Source: Sorex araneus (lineage: Eukaryota > Chordata > Mammalia > Eulipotyphla > Soricidae). Taken from it: a stretch of DNA of 64,000 bases. Every line of letters begins with the position of its first letter. Position 1 is the first letter of the stretch. Below, piece after piece: positions 44,776 to 56,340 of the stretch. Under the pieces are notes generated by a model, which worked only from the letters and a program-made list of their open reading frames with translations, had not been told where the DNA came from and did not search any database. The position numbers and the translations under genes are program-made. The stretch is taken from the NCBI RefSeq assembly GCF_027595985.1, contig NC_073313.1, positions 85,852,899 through 85,916,898 on the forward strand. The letters run 5' to 3'.

Positions 44776-46414
44776 AAACTGCGTTGTTCTCTTTTGGGAG
44801 CTTTGTTTTATAGTCTCTGGACCTTGGCTGTTGATGAGATTACATGATGCCGGGGTAGGATCTAGTCAAGGAATGACAAGCTAATAACACTAGAACCCAG
44901 TTGGCTTCACTCCAGCTAACTCTTTCAATTGAGGTTTCACTCTGGCACTAGCAATCTGAACAGATCAGAAGCTACCATCATTCCTACTACCCAGGGTCCA
45001 TTAATTTTAATACTATGAGACAAGGGTCATGCTAACTATACTTCGTATTTTATTCGATGCTAATCACAAAATTCAGTTCTCTATTGCATACCACATAATA
45101 AAGCACTAGGGTTAGTATTTAAAAGTTGAGGTTTAGGAGTGAGGCTGATGTTACATAGAAGTGGTTAATACTTATGTTTTAAGAGGTTAAATAAGTTGTA
45201 CAAGGTCATACAGGTATTAAGTGACAGAGCTGAGATGTGCACTAAAGACAATCTGACTCCAGCATCTGTGCTATTATACACACAAGAAAATTTTTGAATA
45301 TTTTATGCAATGTTAAGACAATTGGTCATCAAAAATTATACTTCTTTAACAAGGTGAGGAAAAGGTGTAGACACCTCACTTCATTTTCCCTTTCCTGTGA
45401 CATTTTCCTTTTCCTCCCTCTCCAGGTGACAGAGTCTCAACTGCAATAATTTGTGCCAACATGAGCATAATGAGACAAAGTCTAGGCACTGTGCATATAT
45501 TAACCAAACAATGCACAGAACGTCTAATCAAGTAAACCATTCATGCCAGATTTATGAAGCAAAAAGAAAAGGTCATAGGATGTGACCAAAATACACCCTC
45601 ACTGAGAAGCACTTTTGTCCATCCCCACCTCTGCTTTATTGCCTTGTTAAACAAGAATTATAGCACAAAGCACATGGCTTATACTGCAAGCAGGTCACAT
45701 GTGGCACTACTGACCTGCAGCTCTTATCTACCCCTAGCAGGCTCACGTAGAGCCCTCTCTGTCTTTGCACATTTGCCTGAATATAAATGTGCTCACTAAG
45801 TGTTCTGTACCCAGCTTCCATTCCATCTCTGCACTAGCCTGAGATGTGGAACACCCAGTATTCTGGGTTAAGATGTATGAGACTTTAGTGAGAGAATATT
45901 CTTGGTTTTAATAAAAAAATAATAAAATAGTAGGAAGGTCACTGTGGTTACAGAAGACACTGTGGGAGGTTTAGAAGTTGTCAGAATATTATATTACTTT
46001 TCTTTGTATTCATGGTCATATTTTCTATATAAAAATTTAGCCACTTAAAAAACATGTCTCTGCACACTGCCTGCTGGCTTGACAGCTCTTCCTTTTCTGT
46101 TGGGATGAGTGCCCAGGCTCAGGGAATAGTTCCTTTGTATGTCAACTACACACCTTGCAAACGCAAAGCTTCTAATAGTTTCGGTTAATTCAAAGAACCG
46201 CCATAGCAACTGAGGGGCTACTAGCATGATTAGATGTCAGGTAGGTTGAGCTGCTTCAGCAGAAAGGTAGACAAATGGAAATGAGAGGGATATTGTAGAT
46301 AGGAGCTTTATAAGTTGGAGGAAAGCCACTGAGAATTTGTTGTATTCTCAGGTTGTATTTTCAAGTTCTTTTTTTATTGTCTTCTTGGGTTTTTCTTTTT
46401 TCCACAAAGGTGGC
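44776..46414. other. No gene seen; MIR at 45170-45280
   Basis: A minus-strand MIR (GGTTAAATAAGTTGTACAAG, then AAGTGACAGAGCTGAGATG). The rest is single-copy without exon signals. Confidence 0.5.
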
Positions 46415-46429
46415 AGGAGTGTTTATACT

Positions 46430-47930
46430 TTTTTAAAAATTTTTATTAGTAAATCACTATGGGGTACAGTTGCAAACTTAGGAACTTTCATGTTTGTATT
46501 TGGTTTACATCCCTGCACCACTGCCCACTCTCCTCCACCAATGTTTCCAGTATCCCTCCCACCACCCCCACCCCAACACCCACCTCCCCACCCTTCCTCT
46601 GTGGCAGGGCATTCCCTTTTGTTCTCTCTCCTGTTGGATGTTATAGTTTGCAATAGAGGTATTGAGTGGCCATCATGTTCAGTCTATAGTCCACTTTTGG
46701 TATACAGCTTTCAACTCGAGTGGGTCCTCCCAATATTCTCTACTAGGTATTCCCTTATCTGTCTCTGCTGTCTTTCCCCCCAGCATGTGAGCCCAGTTTC
46801 CAAGCTGTGGGGCAGAGTTCCTGGTTCTAATCTCTACTACTCTGGGGTATTAGTGTCTCATTCTGCTACTTTATATTCCTCATATGAGTGCGATCTTTCT
46901 ATGTCTGTTTCTTTCTTTCTGACTCATTTCACTCAAAATGACTCTCTCCATGTTGATCCGCTTATAGGCAAATTTCATGACTTCATGTTTTCTAACAGCT
47001 GCATAGTATTCCATTGTGTACATGTACCAACGTTTTTTTAACCAGTCATCTATTTTTGGGCACTCCATTTTTTTCTAGATTTTGGCTATTGTAAATAGTG
47101 CTGCAATGAACATAGAAATGCAGATATCATTTCTATTACACCTTTTTGCCTCTCCGGGGTATATTCCCAGGAGTGGTATTGCTGGGTCAAATGGGAGCTC
47201 GATTTCTAAATTTTTGAGAATCGTCCATATTGTTTTCCAAAAGGGCTGAACCAGTCGGCATTCCCACCAGCAGTGAAGGAGAGTCCCTTTCTCCCCACAT
47301 CCACGCCAACACCGGCTGTTTTTGTTTTTTTGGATGTGGGCCAGTCTCTGTGGTGTGAGATGATATCTCATTGTTGTTTGGATCTGCATATCCCTAATGA
47401 TTAGTGATGTAGAGCATTTTCTCATGTGCCTCTCAATCATTCAGATTTCTTCTTTGGGAAAGTTTCTGTTCATTTCATCACTCCATTTTTTGATCGGGTT
47501 GGCAGGTTTCTTCTTCTGGAGTTCAACCAGTGTCTTGTATATCCTTGATATCAACCCCTTATCAGATGGGTATTGGGTAAATATCCTTTCCCATTCTGTA
47601 GTCTGTCTTTGTACTTTGGTCAGTGTTTCTTTTGAGGTGCAGAAACTTCTTAGTTTAAGATAGTCCTATTTATTTGTCTCTGTTTTCACTTGCTTGGCCA
47701 GTGGTGTGTCATCTTTGAACATACCGTTGGCTTCAATGTCGTGGATCGTTTTGCTGACCTTGTCTTCAATGTACCTTATGGATTGTGGTCTGATGTTGAG
47801 GTCTTTAATCCATTTTTATCTGACTTTTGTACATGGTGATAGGTGGAAATCTGAGCCCATTTTTTTGCATGTGGCTGTCCAGTTTTGCCAGCACCATTTG
47901 TTAAAGAGGCTTTCCTTGCTCCACTTCACA
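46430..47930 (-). mobile_element. Young L1, 3' part of a 5'-inverted insertion
   Basis: Antisense 3' UTR and ORF2 C-terminus in good condition. The minus-strand frames at 47075-47440 ([20 protein letters not shown]) and 46880-47068 are ORF2. Left TSD AGGAGTGTTTATACT at 46415-46429. At about 47930 orientation flips. Confidence 0.94.
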
Positions 47931-48930
47931 AACTAAGGGCCTTTCCTCTAAGATCAGGGACAAGATAAGGATGCCCACTCTCACCACTTCTGTTCAACAT
48001 AGTATCGGAAGTACTTGAAATAGCAATTAGGCAAGAAAAAGACATTTAGGGCATCCAGATAGGAAAGGAAGAAATCAAGCTCTCACTATTTGCAGATGAC
48101 ATGATTCTATACCTGGATAGTCCTGATACCTCTACTAGGAAACTACTAGAAACAATAGACATGTACAGTAAAGTTGCAGACTATAAAATCGATACCCAAA
48201 AATCCATGGCCTTCCTATATGCAAATAGTGAGACAGAGGAAAGAGACTTTTAAAAAAAACAATGCGGGGCTGGAGAGATAGCACAGCGGGTAGGGCGTTT
48301 GCCTTGCACGCGGCCAACCCGGGTTCGATTGCCAGCATCTCATATGGTCCCTCGAGCACCGCCAGGAGTAATTGCTGAGCGCATGAGCCAGGAATAACCC
48401 CTGTGCATCGCTGGGTGTGACCCAAAAAGCAAAAAAAAAATGCTATTCAAAATTATGCCCCAGAAAATCAAGTACCTCGGAATCAGCCTAACTAAAGATG
48501 TTAAGGATCTCTGCAAAGAAAACTACAAAAGCCTACTCCATGAAATAAAAGAAGACACAAGGAAATGGAAGCATATTCTCTGCTCATGGATAGGAAGACT
48601 TAACATTGTCAAAATGGCAATACTCCCTAAAACACTATACAGATTCAATGTGATCCCTATAAGGATACCCATGAAATTCTTCAAAGAAATTAATCAAGCA
48701 ATCCTGAAATTCATATGGAACAACAAACACCCACAAATAGCTAAAGAAATTCTTGGGAAAAAGTCGATGGGAGGCATCACCCTCCCCAACCTCAAACTCT
48801 ACTACAAACAGTAACAATTAAAACAGCATGGTACTGGAACAAAGGCAGAGCCGCAGACCAATGGAACAGGGTGGAATATCCCTACACACCACCACAATTG
48901 TTTGAACATCTAATCTTTGATAAGTGAGCA
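47931..48930 (+). mobile_element. Young L1, inverted 5' part of the same insertion
   Basis: Plus-strand ORF2 from the RT domain (TTTGCAGATGACATG, the FADD motif region) through [15 protein letters not shown] and [14 protein letters not shown] (48440-48814). It ends ATCTTTGATAAGTGAGCA where the minus part begins in ORF2 order. Right TSD at 48931-48945. Confidence 0.93.
48267..48440 (+). mobile_element. Young SINE inside the L1
   Basis: Consensus-like copy with a poly(A) tail; it splits the ORF2 frame. Confidence 0.94.
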
Positions 48931-48945
48931 AGGAGTGTTTATACT

Positions 48946-49257
48946 ATTAATTTAATTAGAATTCTTCAAAATCCAGGTTTTGGAGTTACAAGAAAAATGT
49001 GTTTCCTAACAAAGATCAGAAACTTTCCATTATGATACTCAGAAACAATATTTTGAGATTGGTCAATATTGACTTTGAATATTAGCACTATCAACATACT
49101 GTTCACTCATTTAGGCAAATGCTCAAAATATCTCACATTCATAATATATTGGATATTTTCCAAGCACTTCCATGGGACTTAAAATGTAGACAAGGGCAGA
49201 ATTTATTATCTTTGATGTAAAGGTTAATGAATTAAAATATTTATATGTGATATTTAC
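48946..49257. other. No gene seen
   Basis: AT-rich single-copy sequence between the L1 and the RTE element. Confidence 0.5.
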
Positions 49258-50931
49258 ATATTCCAGAAGGGCAATGGAAAGGATTATTCATGACTTCTAC
49301 TAGGATCTCTTTGATAGCCACGATCACCTGCCCACATACCAAATAATGCAGGATGGATATGTCGTTCCCAACGTCCTCCCTTCCTAAATCCGACATGCTT
49401 TTTCGTTGGAAAAGACGCATACAGCACCTGGTCCATACAGGGTCAGACCTGAACACCTGGAGAATCTGCCGCTAGTACTCATCAATACACTGGCTCGGCT
49501 CTTCACACACTACCTGCCATATGCAAGGTTCCGTCCTGTGGAAAACCAGTAAGACCCTTCTGTTGTACAAGAAGGGAGAAATCCACAACATTGGCAACTA
49601 TCACCCAATCTGCCTGTTGTCCATCACCTACAAGCTGTTCACTCGAGTCATCCTGAAAAGAATAGGCAGAACACTAGATGAAGGACAACCATGTGAGCAA
49701 GCCAGATTCCGAAAAGGATTCAACATGATCGACCATGTCCACACAGTGACCAAGTTCATTGAGGTTTCACAAGAGTTCAAGATGCCGCTCTGTCTAACGT
49801 TCATCGATTTAGAGGCCTCTGATTCTGTTGAGACTGAAGTGGTCATCACAGCCCTAGCCAAACAGGGCGCTCAAACTCAGTACATCAAGATCTTCAGCGA
49901 GCTGTATTACGGATTCACCACCAGGATCTCACCATTCTACCATTCACCATTTCTATCATCGACATAAAGAGAGGGGTTCGGAAGGGTGATACCATTTCAC
50001 CAAAACTGTTCAGTGCCACCCTCGAGAACATCATGCAATGACTGGTATAGGAAGGAATGGGAGTGAAGACAAACGGTCGGCAACTATACCACCTACGCTT
50101 CCCTGATGACACCGTTCTCATAACGCCAAACATTAGCCAAGCAGCACAAATGCTGGCCTACTTTGACCGTGAGTGTGGAAAAGTTGGACTGCAGCTGAAT
50201 CTCAGCAAAACAATGATCATGAAAAATGAACTAGTCTCTGACTTTCCATTTGCTCTCAACGGAATGAACATATCTGAATGCAGAAGCTATGTGTACCTGA
50301 GTCGAGAACTCAACATGAGGAACAACTTGGCGTCAGAACTGCGCAGGAGGAAGAGAGCAGTGTGGATTGCCTTCAAGGGCGTCAAAGAAGTGGTTAAGAG
50401 GACAAAGAACCTCTGGCTCCGGGCATATCTTTTCAACTCCACCGTTCTTCCTGCACTAACATACACTTCAGAGACCTGGACCCTATGAAAACAAAATGAG
50501 AACGCTATTCGGGTATCCCAAAGAGGAATCGAAGAGCTATGCTTGGAGTATCACATTTCACTCAAGTGAGAGAAGGAATCCGGAGTTCCGACTTCCTGGA
50601 CAATCAAGAATCAGGGATGCTGTCTTGTTTGCCAAGGCATCAAAAACTAGATGGACCGGACACGTAATGATATTTAGAGATGAGCGCTGGATTAGAGCTG
50701 TTACTGACTGGATTCCACTGGATGTCAAAAGACCACATGGCCGCCCACCAACGAGATGGTCAGACCTCTTAGTCAAAACCCTGAATGAATGGTTTGAGGC
50801 TCTTCGTGCTCCTGGAGCGAGCAGATATCATTGGGCTACACTAGCATGCGACAGGGACGAATAGAGAAGTTACTGGCGCCTGCTTGAGCAAATCGAAGAT
50901 CAACGGGATGACAAGTGACACAAGTGATATG
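49258..50931 (+). mobile_element. RTE-clade LINE, 5'-truncated and decayed
   Basis: Non-LTR reverse transcriptase in broken frames. 49521-49967 has HNIGNYHPICLLSITYKLF, then DEGQPCEQARFRKGF and MPLCLTFIDLE. 50057-50488 has HLRFPDDTVLITPN and SYVYLSRELNM. 50496-50864 has WIPLDVKRPHGRPPTRWSDL at the C-terminus. This block order is typical of RTE elements (BovB relatives). The catalytic F-A-D-D box reads F-P-D-D (50099-50110), and stops and frameshifts occur, so it is dead. It ends GATGACAAGTGACACAAGTG without poly(A). The 5' half, including the endonuclease, is missing. Confidence 0.93.
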
Positions 50932-51020
50932 TGAGCCTATTGTATGTATAAAATACACATACTACTGTAGTGTAGAATTCATAATGAAGTGGTGTCCTTA
51001 GTGGTTAAGAAAACATGTTC

Positions 51021-51200
51021 AGGGGTTGAAGCGATAGCACAGCAGGTAGGGTGTTTGCCTTGCACGCGGCCAACCCGGCTTCAATTCCCAGCATCCCATA
51101 TGGTACCCTGACCACCACCAGGAGTGAATCCTGAGTGCAGAGCCAGAAGTAACCCCTGTGCATCACCGAGTGTGACCCAAAAAGAAAAAAAAAGAAAAGA
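51021..51200 (+). mobile_element. tRNA-derived SINE
   Basis: GGGGTTGAAGCGATAGCACA start, CCCATATGGTACCCTGACCA body and A-rich tail. Confidence 0.92.
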
Positions 51201-51222
51201 AGTTTACCATTCATTAAAAGAC

Positions 51223-51283
51223 TGTGTGCACAGGGTCATGTTAATCTTCTCTGTATCATTACAATATTAGTATATGTGCTGCC
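51223..51283 (-). ncRNA. U6 snRNA pseudogene fragment
   Basis: The minus strand reads GGCAGCACATATACTAATAT, then GATACAGAGAAGATTAACAT, matching U6 from about nt 13 to 70 with several changes. Both U6 ends are missing, so it is not functional. Confidence 0.85.
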
Positions 51284-51700
51284 AAAAGAGAAGAAAAAGA
51301 TACTTTTAAAAAATCCTGTTCTTAATTGTGCATCAGAAAATCAAGTACCTCAAAATCAGCTTAACTAAAGAGGTGAAGGACAAGTACAAAGAAAAATACA
51401 AAGTACTACTTCAGGAAATTAAAGAGAACATATGAAGAAATGGAGATACATTCCCTGTTCATGGATCGCAAGGACTAACATTGTCAAAATGGCAATACTC
51501 TCCAAAGCACTGTACAGATTCAATGCGGTCCCTATAAGGATACCCATGACATTTTCAAAGAAGTAGAAAAAACACTCCTGAAATTTATATAAAACAAAAA
51601 AAAAACAAGAAAACAGTCCTTGAGGGGAAAGATGTGAGAGGCATCACCTTCCCTAACTTCAAGCATACTACAAATCAATAATAATTAAAACATCATGGTA

Positions 51701-51876
51701 GGGCCGGAGTAATAGTACAGCAGGTAGGACATTTGCCTTGCACATGGCCGACCTGGGTTCGATCCCCGGCATCCCACATGGTCTCCCAAGATCCTCCAGG
51801 AGTAATTCCTGAGTGCAGAGCCAGGAATAACTCCTGAGCATCGCTAGGTGTGACCAAAAAGAAAAAAAATCCCCAA
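51701..51876 (+). mobile_element. SINE inside L1, with TSD
   Basis: CATCATGGTA before and CAACATGGTA after; near-consensus body. Confidence 0.92.
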
Positions 51877-52081
51877 CAACATGGTATTAGAATACAGTCA
51901 GACCTGTAAACCAATGGAATAGAGTTGAATATACTGATACAGACCCTCAAATATACAATCACTTAATATTTCACAAAGGAACAAAAAATGTGAAGTGGAG
52001 CAAGAAAAGCCTCTTCAACAAGTGGTGCCGGGAAAAACTGGACAGCTATACACAAAAAAAGTCAGATCAAAATGGATTAAA

Positions 52082-52902
52082 AAACGACGAACAGTCTTTC
52101 TGGCTCCTGATCAAGTTGCTTAACAGCCATAATCCCAGGGACTCAGAAACAAATCTTGGGTCCCAGAAGCTTTGGTCAGAAATGCATCCGGACTTCGCAT
52201 TAGGTTTTCAGCCCTAGGCCACCCCAGGTGGGAAAAGGTACCCATCCACCGCCTTTTCCCTCTGGCAGCTTGGGGGCTGCCATCTTCCAGAGGTCAATGG
52301 ACAGGCAGGATTGGGCCCGCAGTGATGAGGCACTCATGGCATGGGGGTGGGGTCAGCCATTTCCTCCCTTACCCCAAGGAGACCCCAAGTCACCGCCCAC
52401 GAACATCCTCTCTGGCTCCTGATCAAGTTACTTAACGGCCTTGATCCCAGAGACTCAGAGACTCAGAGACAAGTCTTGGAACCCAGTGGCTTTTGACAGA
52501 AATTCCTCCAGATTTAATTATTAAAATTCCAGAATTCCAAACTCATGTGGCCGCTACTGGGGCCACACGACATCATATAATATTCATAATCAGCAATTTT
52601 AAACAAAGTGTCTATTGTTGCCTTTTCGGCCTTTTCGGCAGATCTAAGTCTTGGGGGAAAATCTCAAATAACAATGGTGGGTCCGGTGTCGAAATATTGA
52701 ATGTAATCAAAGTAGAGAGAGAGTAATGTGGAAATCATCTGCCACACAGGTAGTAGGAGGATGTGGGAGAGGGTATACTGGGGTTTTTGGTGGTGGAAAA
52801 TGTGCACTGGTGAAGGGGCAGATGTTTCATCATTGTATGACTGAGACTTAAACCCTAAAGCTTTGTAACTACTCTCATGGTGATTCAATAAATAAATTTT
52901 AA
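52082..52902 (+). mobile_element. 821-bp L1-tailed non-coding retroposon (copy A)
   Basis: TSD AAAATGGATTAAA at 52069-52081 and 52903-52915. A non-coding 5' part with a long direct repeat (52100-52200, 52408-52510). Then a block shared with 56.7 kb (GTCGAAATATTGAATGTAAT) and the L1 terminus (TCTCATGGTGATTCAATAAA). Confidence 0.82.
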
Positions 52903-54262
52903 AAAATGGATTAAAGACCTCAATATCAGACCTGAGTCCATAAGATATATGGAGGAAAATGGAGGCAGAACCCTCCATGACATTGAAGCTAGTGGCATCT
53001 TCAAAGATGAAACACCACTGACCAAGCAAGTGGAAGTGAAGATAAACAAATGGGACAACATTAAGCTAAGAAGTTTCTGCACCTCAAAATAAATGGTGAC
53101 CAAGATACAGCCCACAGAATGGGAAAAATTATTCACCCAATACACATCAGTTAAGGGGTTAATATCCAAGATATATAAGGCACTGGTAGAACTTTAGAAG
53201 AAAAACATCCAACCCCATTAAAAATGTGGAGAAGAAATGAACAGAAACTTCCTCAAAGAAGAAATACAAATGGCCAAAAGGCACATAAAAATGCTCTACA
53301 TTGCTAATAATCAGGGTGTTGCAAATCAAAACAACGATTATCACCTTACACAGAGACTAGCAAACATCAAAAAGAACAAGAGCAACCAGTGCTGGCATGG
53401 ATGTGAGGAGAGACTCTTCTTCATTGTTGATGGGAATGCCAACTGGAACAGCCTTTTTGGAAAACAATATGGGCATTCCTCAAAAAACTAGAAATTGAGC
53501 TTCCATATGACCCAGCAATACCACTACTGGGAATATACCCCTTGGGTACAAAAACACACAACAGAAAAGACATCCGCACTTGTATGTTCATTGCAGTACT
53601 GTTCACAATAGCCAGAATCTGGAAACTGAGTGCCCAAGAACAGAAGATTGGTTAAAGAAACTATGGTACATTTACACAGTGGAATACTATACAGCTTTTA
53701 GAAAAAAATTAAGTCATGCAGATGGACATGGAAAGTATCATGCTGAGTGAAATGTGTCAGAAGGAGAATGACAGAAACAGAATGAGTGCCTTCATTTGCG
53801 GGATATAAGGAAAAAAAAACATAGTATGAGACTAACATAACACCCCAGGACAGTAGAAACAATGGCCAGGACGAATGGTCCACAGTTGGAATCCTGCCTC
53901 AAGGGCTTAGGGAGAGGGCAATTGGAATAGATAAGAGACTATTATGACAATGAAGGTTAGAAGAGATCGTTCTGACCGGGAAATGTGTGTTGAAAGTGGG
54001 TAAAGGATCAAACATGATAGCCTCTCAGTATCTGTATTGCAAACCGCAATGCCCAAAAGAAGTGGGAGGGAGAGAGAAAGAAAGAGAAAGAGACAGAGGC
54101 AGGCTGAATGGGGGGATAGCAGGAGGGAAACAGGGGATGTTCGTGGTGGGAAGTGTACACTGGTGGAGAGATGGGTGATGAAACATTGTAAGATTGAAAC
54201 TGTATCACGAAAGCTTTGTAACTATCTCATGGTGATTCAGTTGTAAATAAATTTTTAAAAAA

Positions 54263-54920
54263 GAACGTATGCATACAGTTATTCATGCAGCACTCAGTAA
54301 AATAGCTAAGATTTGGGATAAGCCTAGATGTCCAATGATAGATATGTGGATCATGAAGGTGTAATATATATACAGAATGGAATATTACATAACTGTAAGG
54401 AATGATGAAATCATGCAATTTGTGGCAACATGGATGAAACTAGAAGACACCATATTAAATGATGTAAGCCAGAAGAAGACAAACAGAGGATGGTATCACT
54501 TATATGTGATATTTAGAATAACGGAATGAGGGAATGCAATGTTTTAAAAAGAGTTTCCCAGATCAACCTTGGCCTCAGAGTATAGGGAGGAAAAAGAAAC
54601 AAAGATTGGAGAGGAGTGGGAGAAGAGGCAGAGGAGAAGTGATGGGGACTAGGTCAGGGGATTCAGGTGCACAGGTGGTGTTATGGAAAGATAGAGCCAA
54701 ATACCCAAATCACAGAGTCAACAACACTGAAATCAAGAGACCTAAACTTTACCAATTGAAATCAGAAACTTGTTTTTCAAGAGAACAGGTGGGGGGGGCG
54801 TGGAGGGAACTTGGGAAGATTGGTGAAAGGAAGTTGACACTAGTGGTGGGATCAGTGCTTCAATATTGTATGTCTAAAACTGAATTTTGTAAATCACGAT
54901 TTTTAATGAAGGGTTTTTTT
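54263..54920 (+). mobile_element. Old L1 ORF2 end and 3' region
   Basis: AATGGAATATTACATAACTG, GGCAACATGGATGAAACTAG, then a 3' UTR-like end (GAAGTTGACACTAGTGGTGG). More diverged than the preceding L1. Confidence 0.75.
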
Positions 54921-54964
54921 TAATAATAAAAATAAAACCAACTTTGAAAATGAGATCTATCTCT

Positions 54965-55340
54965 TTTTGAGTCCTTTCTCTGCCATTTACTAATTGGTGT
55001 CCTGAACAAATAACTTACCTCTCTCTGTCTCAATGGTATCTGAATGCACATTGTAACAATCTCAAATTTCTAAGTATTAAATAATTAAATAAGGGCTAGA
55101 GAGATAGCTGAACGGTCTGGAGCACAAGCTTTGCAGGCAGGAGGGCCAGGTTCAATATGTCACTCTCTGCTCCCCTAAATACTGCAAGAATGACTCCCAA
55201 GCACTAAGCTGGGAGTGGTCCCTGAACACTAGTCGGTATACCCCAAATAAAAATATATTACAAAATAAATATATAATATGCATAAAGTTCTTGACACTGC
55301 ACCTAGAACATACAAAGGGCTCAATTAATTATAGTTGTAA
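54965..55340 (+). repeat. MIR element split by a SINE
   Basis: TTTCTCTGCCATTTACTAAT to CTCTCTGTCTCAATGG (54965-55078) and the MIR end (TTGACACTGCACCTAGAACA) at 55285-55340, with the SINE between. Confidence 0.7.
55094..55256 (+). mobile_element. tRNA-derived SINE, diverged
   Basis: GGGCTAGAGAGATAGCTGAA start, GAGGGCCAGGTTCAATATGT region and TACCCCAAATAAAAATATA end. Confidence 0.8.
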
Positions 55341-55694
55341 GTGCTGGTGGTGTTTTATCACTAGCTACAGTGGAAAAAATAATCTAAGACACAGCCCCTA
55401 TTCTCAAATAGTTACCTAACTGGTTGGGATAATTAGTTCTCCACACGTGAAAAAATATTACCAACACTGGACAGTAAGCATTAAGTGTCATTAGACAGAT
55501 GGAAGTGTTATTAAATAATAAAATGATAGAAATACATTAAATATTACAATAAAAGTATTATATGTGATATATATTTAAATATAATGCTATATTCAAATTA
55601 AATCCTATATTTAATATAATACTATCATGATAACATATTTAAAATAAATATTAAATAATATAATATAAATATTAATATTTCATTATCCAAATAA
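55341..55694. other. No gene seen; AT-rich
   Basis: 55540-55690 is nearly all A/T. Confidence 0.6.
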
Positions 55695-56340
55695 AATCTA
55701 TGAGATACCACTTCACATTACTAGACTATCTATAATAAAAAGAACACTTGTTGGTGAGAATGTATAGAAATTGGAACGTATTGTGGGTGGGAATATAAAT
55801 GTGATGCAGGCTGTTTAGAAAATAGTTTAGCTGTTCCTTAAAAAAGGGAAGCAGTTATCATGTTACTTAACAATACACTTCTAGATAATCCACTTCAAGA
55901 GAATTCAAAACACATGTTCACAGAAAACCTTATCTGTGAATTTTCATATCAGCATGATCTGCAATTGATATGTTAGGTTTGAGGAAGGGAAGAAGGAAAG
56001 AAGGAAGAACCATTAGGAAGCTTTTTACAACAGCCTAGGTGAGCAAGAACAAGGACTAACCCAAGTGATGAAAAGCATGGAAAGGTCTGACAGACATGAA
56101 AGGTAATAAACTGACAGGATGTACTGATTTTAGTTGCACAGTAGGTATTGGTAGTAAAGGAGAAAGAACACAATAAATGAAAGTTGTCTTTTTGATTGTG
56201 TATAGCGATATATAAAATATCACTCATGGAAATGAGGAAAACAAATCATACAATTTGCTACTGTATAGATGAAGCTAGGAGGTATCATGCTGAGTGAAGT
56301 CAGTCAGACGTAGAGGGACAGATATAAAATGGTCTCTCAT
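55695..56340 (+). mobile_element. Ancient L1 ORF2 fragments
   Basis: TATGAGATACCACTTCACAT, TTGGTGAGAATGTATAGAAA and later GATGAAGCTAGGAGGTATCA are old ORF2 pieces. 55970-56220 does not align. Confidence 0.65.

Larger units (their letters stand above)
51305..54262 (+). mobile_element. L1 (ORF2 C-terminal half and 3' UTR), interrupted
   Basis: Decayed ORF2 from TCAAGTACCTCAAAATCAGC onward. It is interrupted by a SINE (51701-51876) and an L1-tailed retroposon (52082-52902), then runs through the ORF2 tail to a 3' UTR ending GGTGATTCAGTTGTAAATAA. Frames 53237-53491 and others are fragments. Confidence 0.9.

Noticed and set aside
46337..47041. 234-codon plus-strand frame
   Set aside because: Antisense shadow of the L1 3' UTR and ORF2 tail.
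49521..50864. Three open frames of 122-148 codons that could be a host gene
   Set aside because: All translate as parts of an RTE reverse transcriptase and sit in one decayed LINE.
51223..51400. U6/L1 template-switch chimera
   Set aside because: The U6 piece is on the opposite strand to the L1, unlike the known chimeras, so I list only a U6 fragment.
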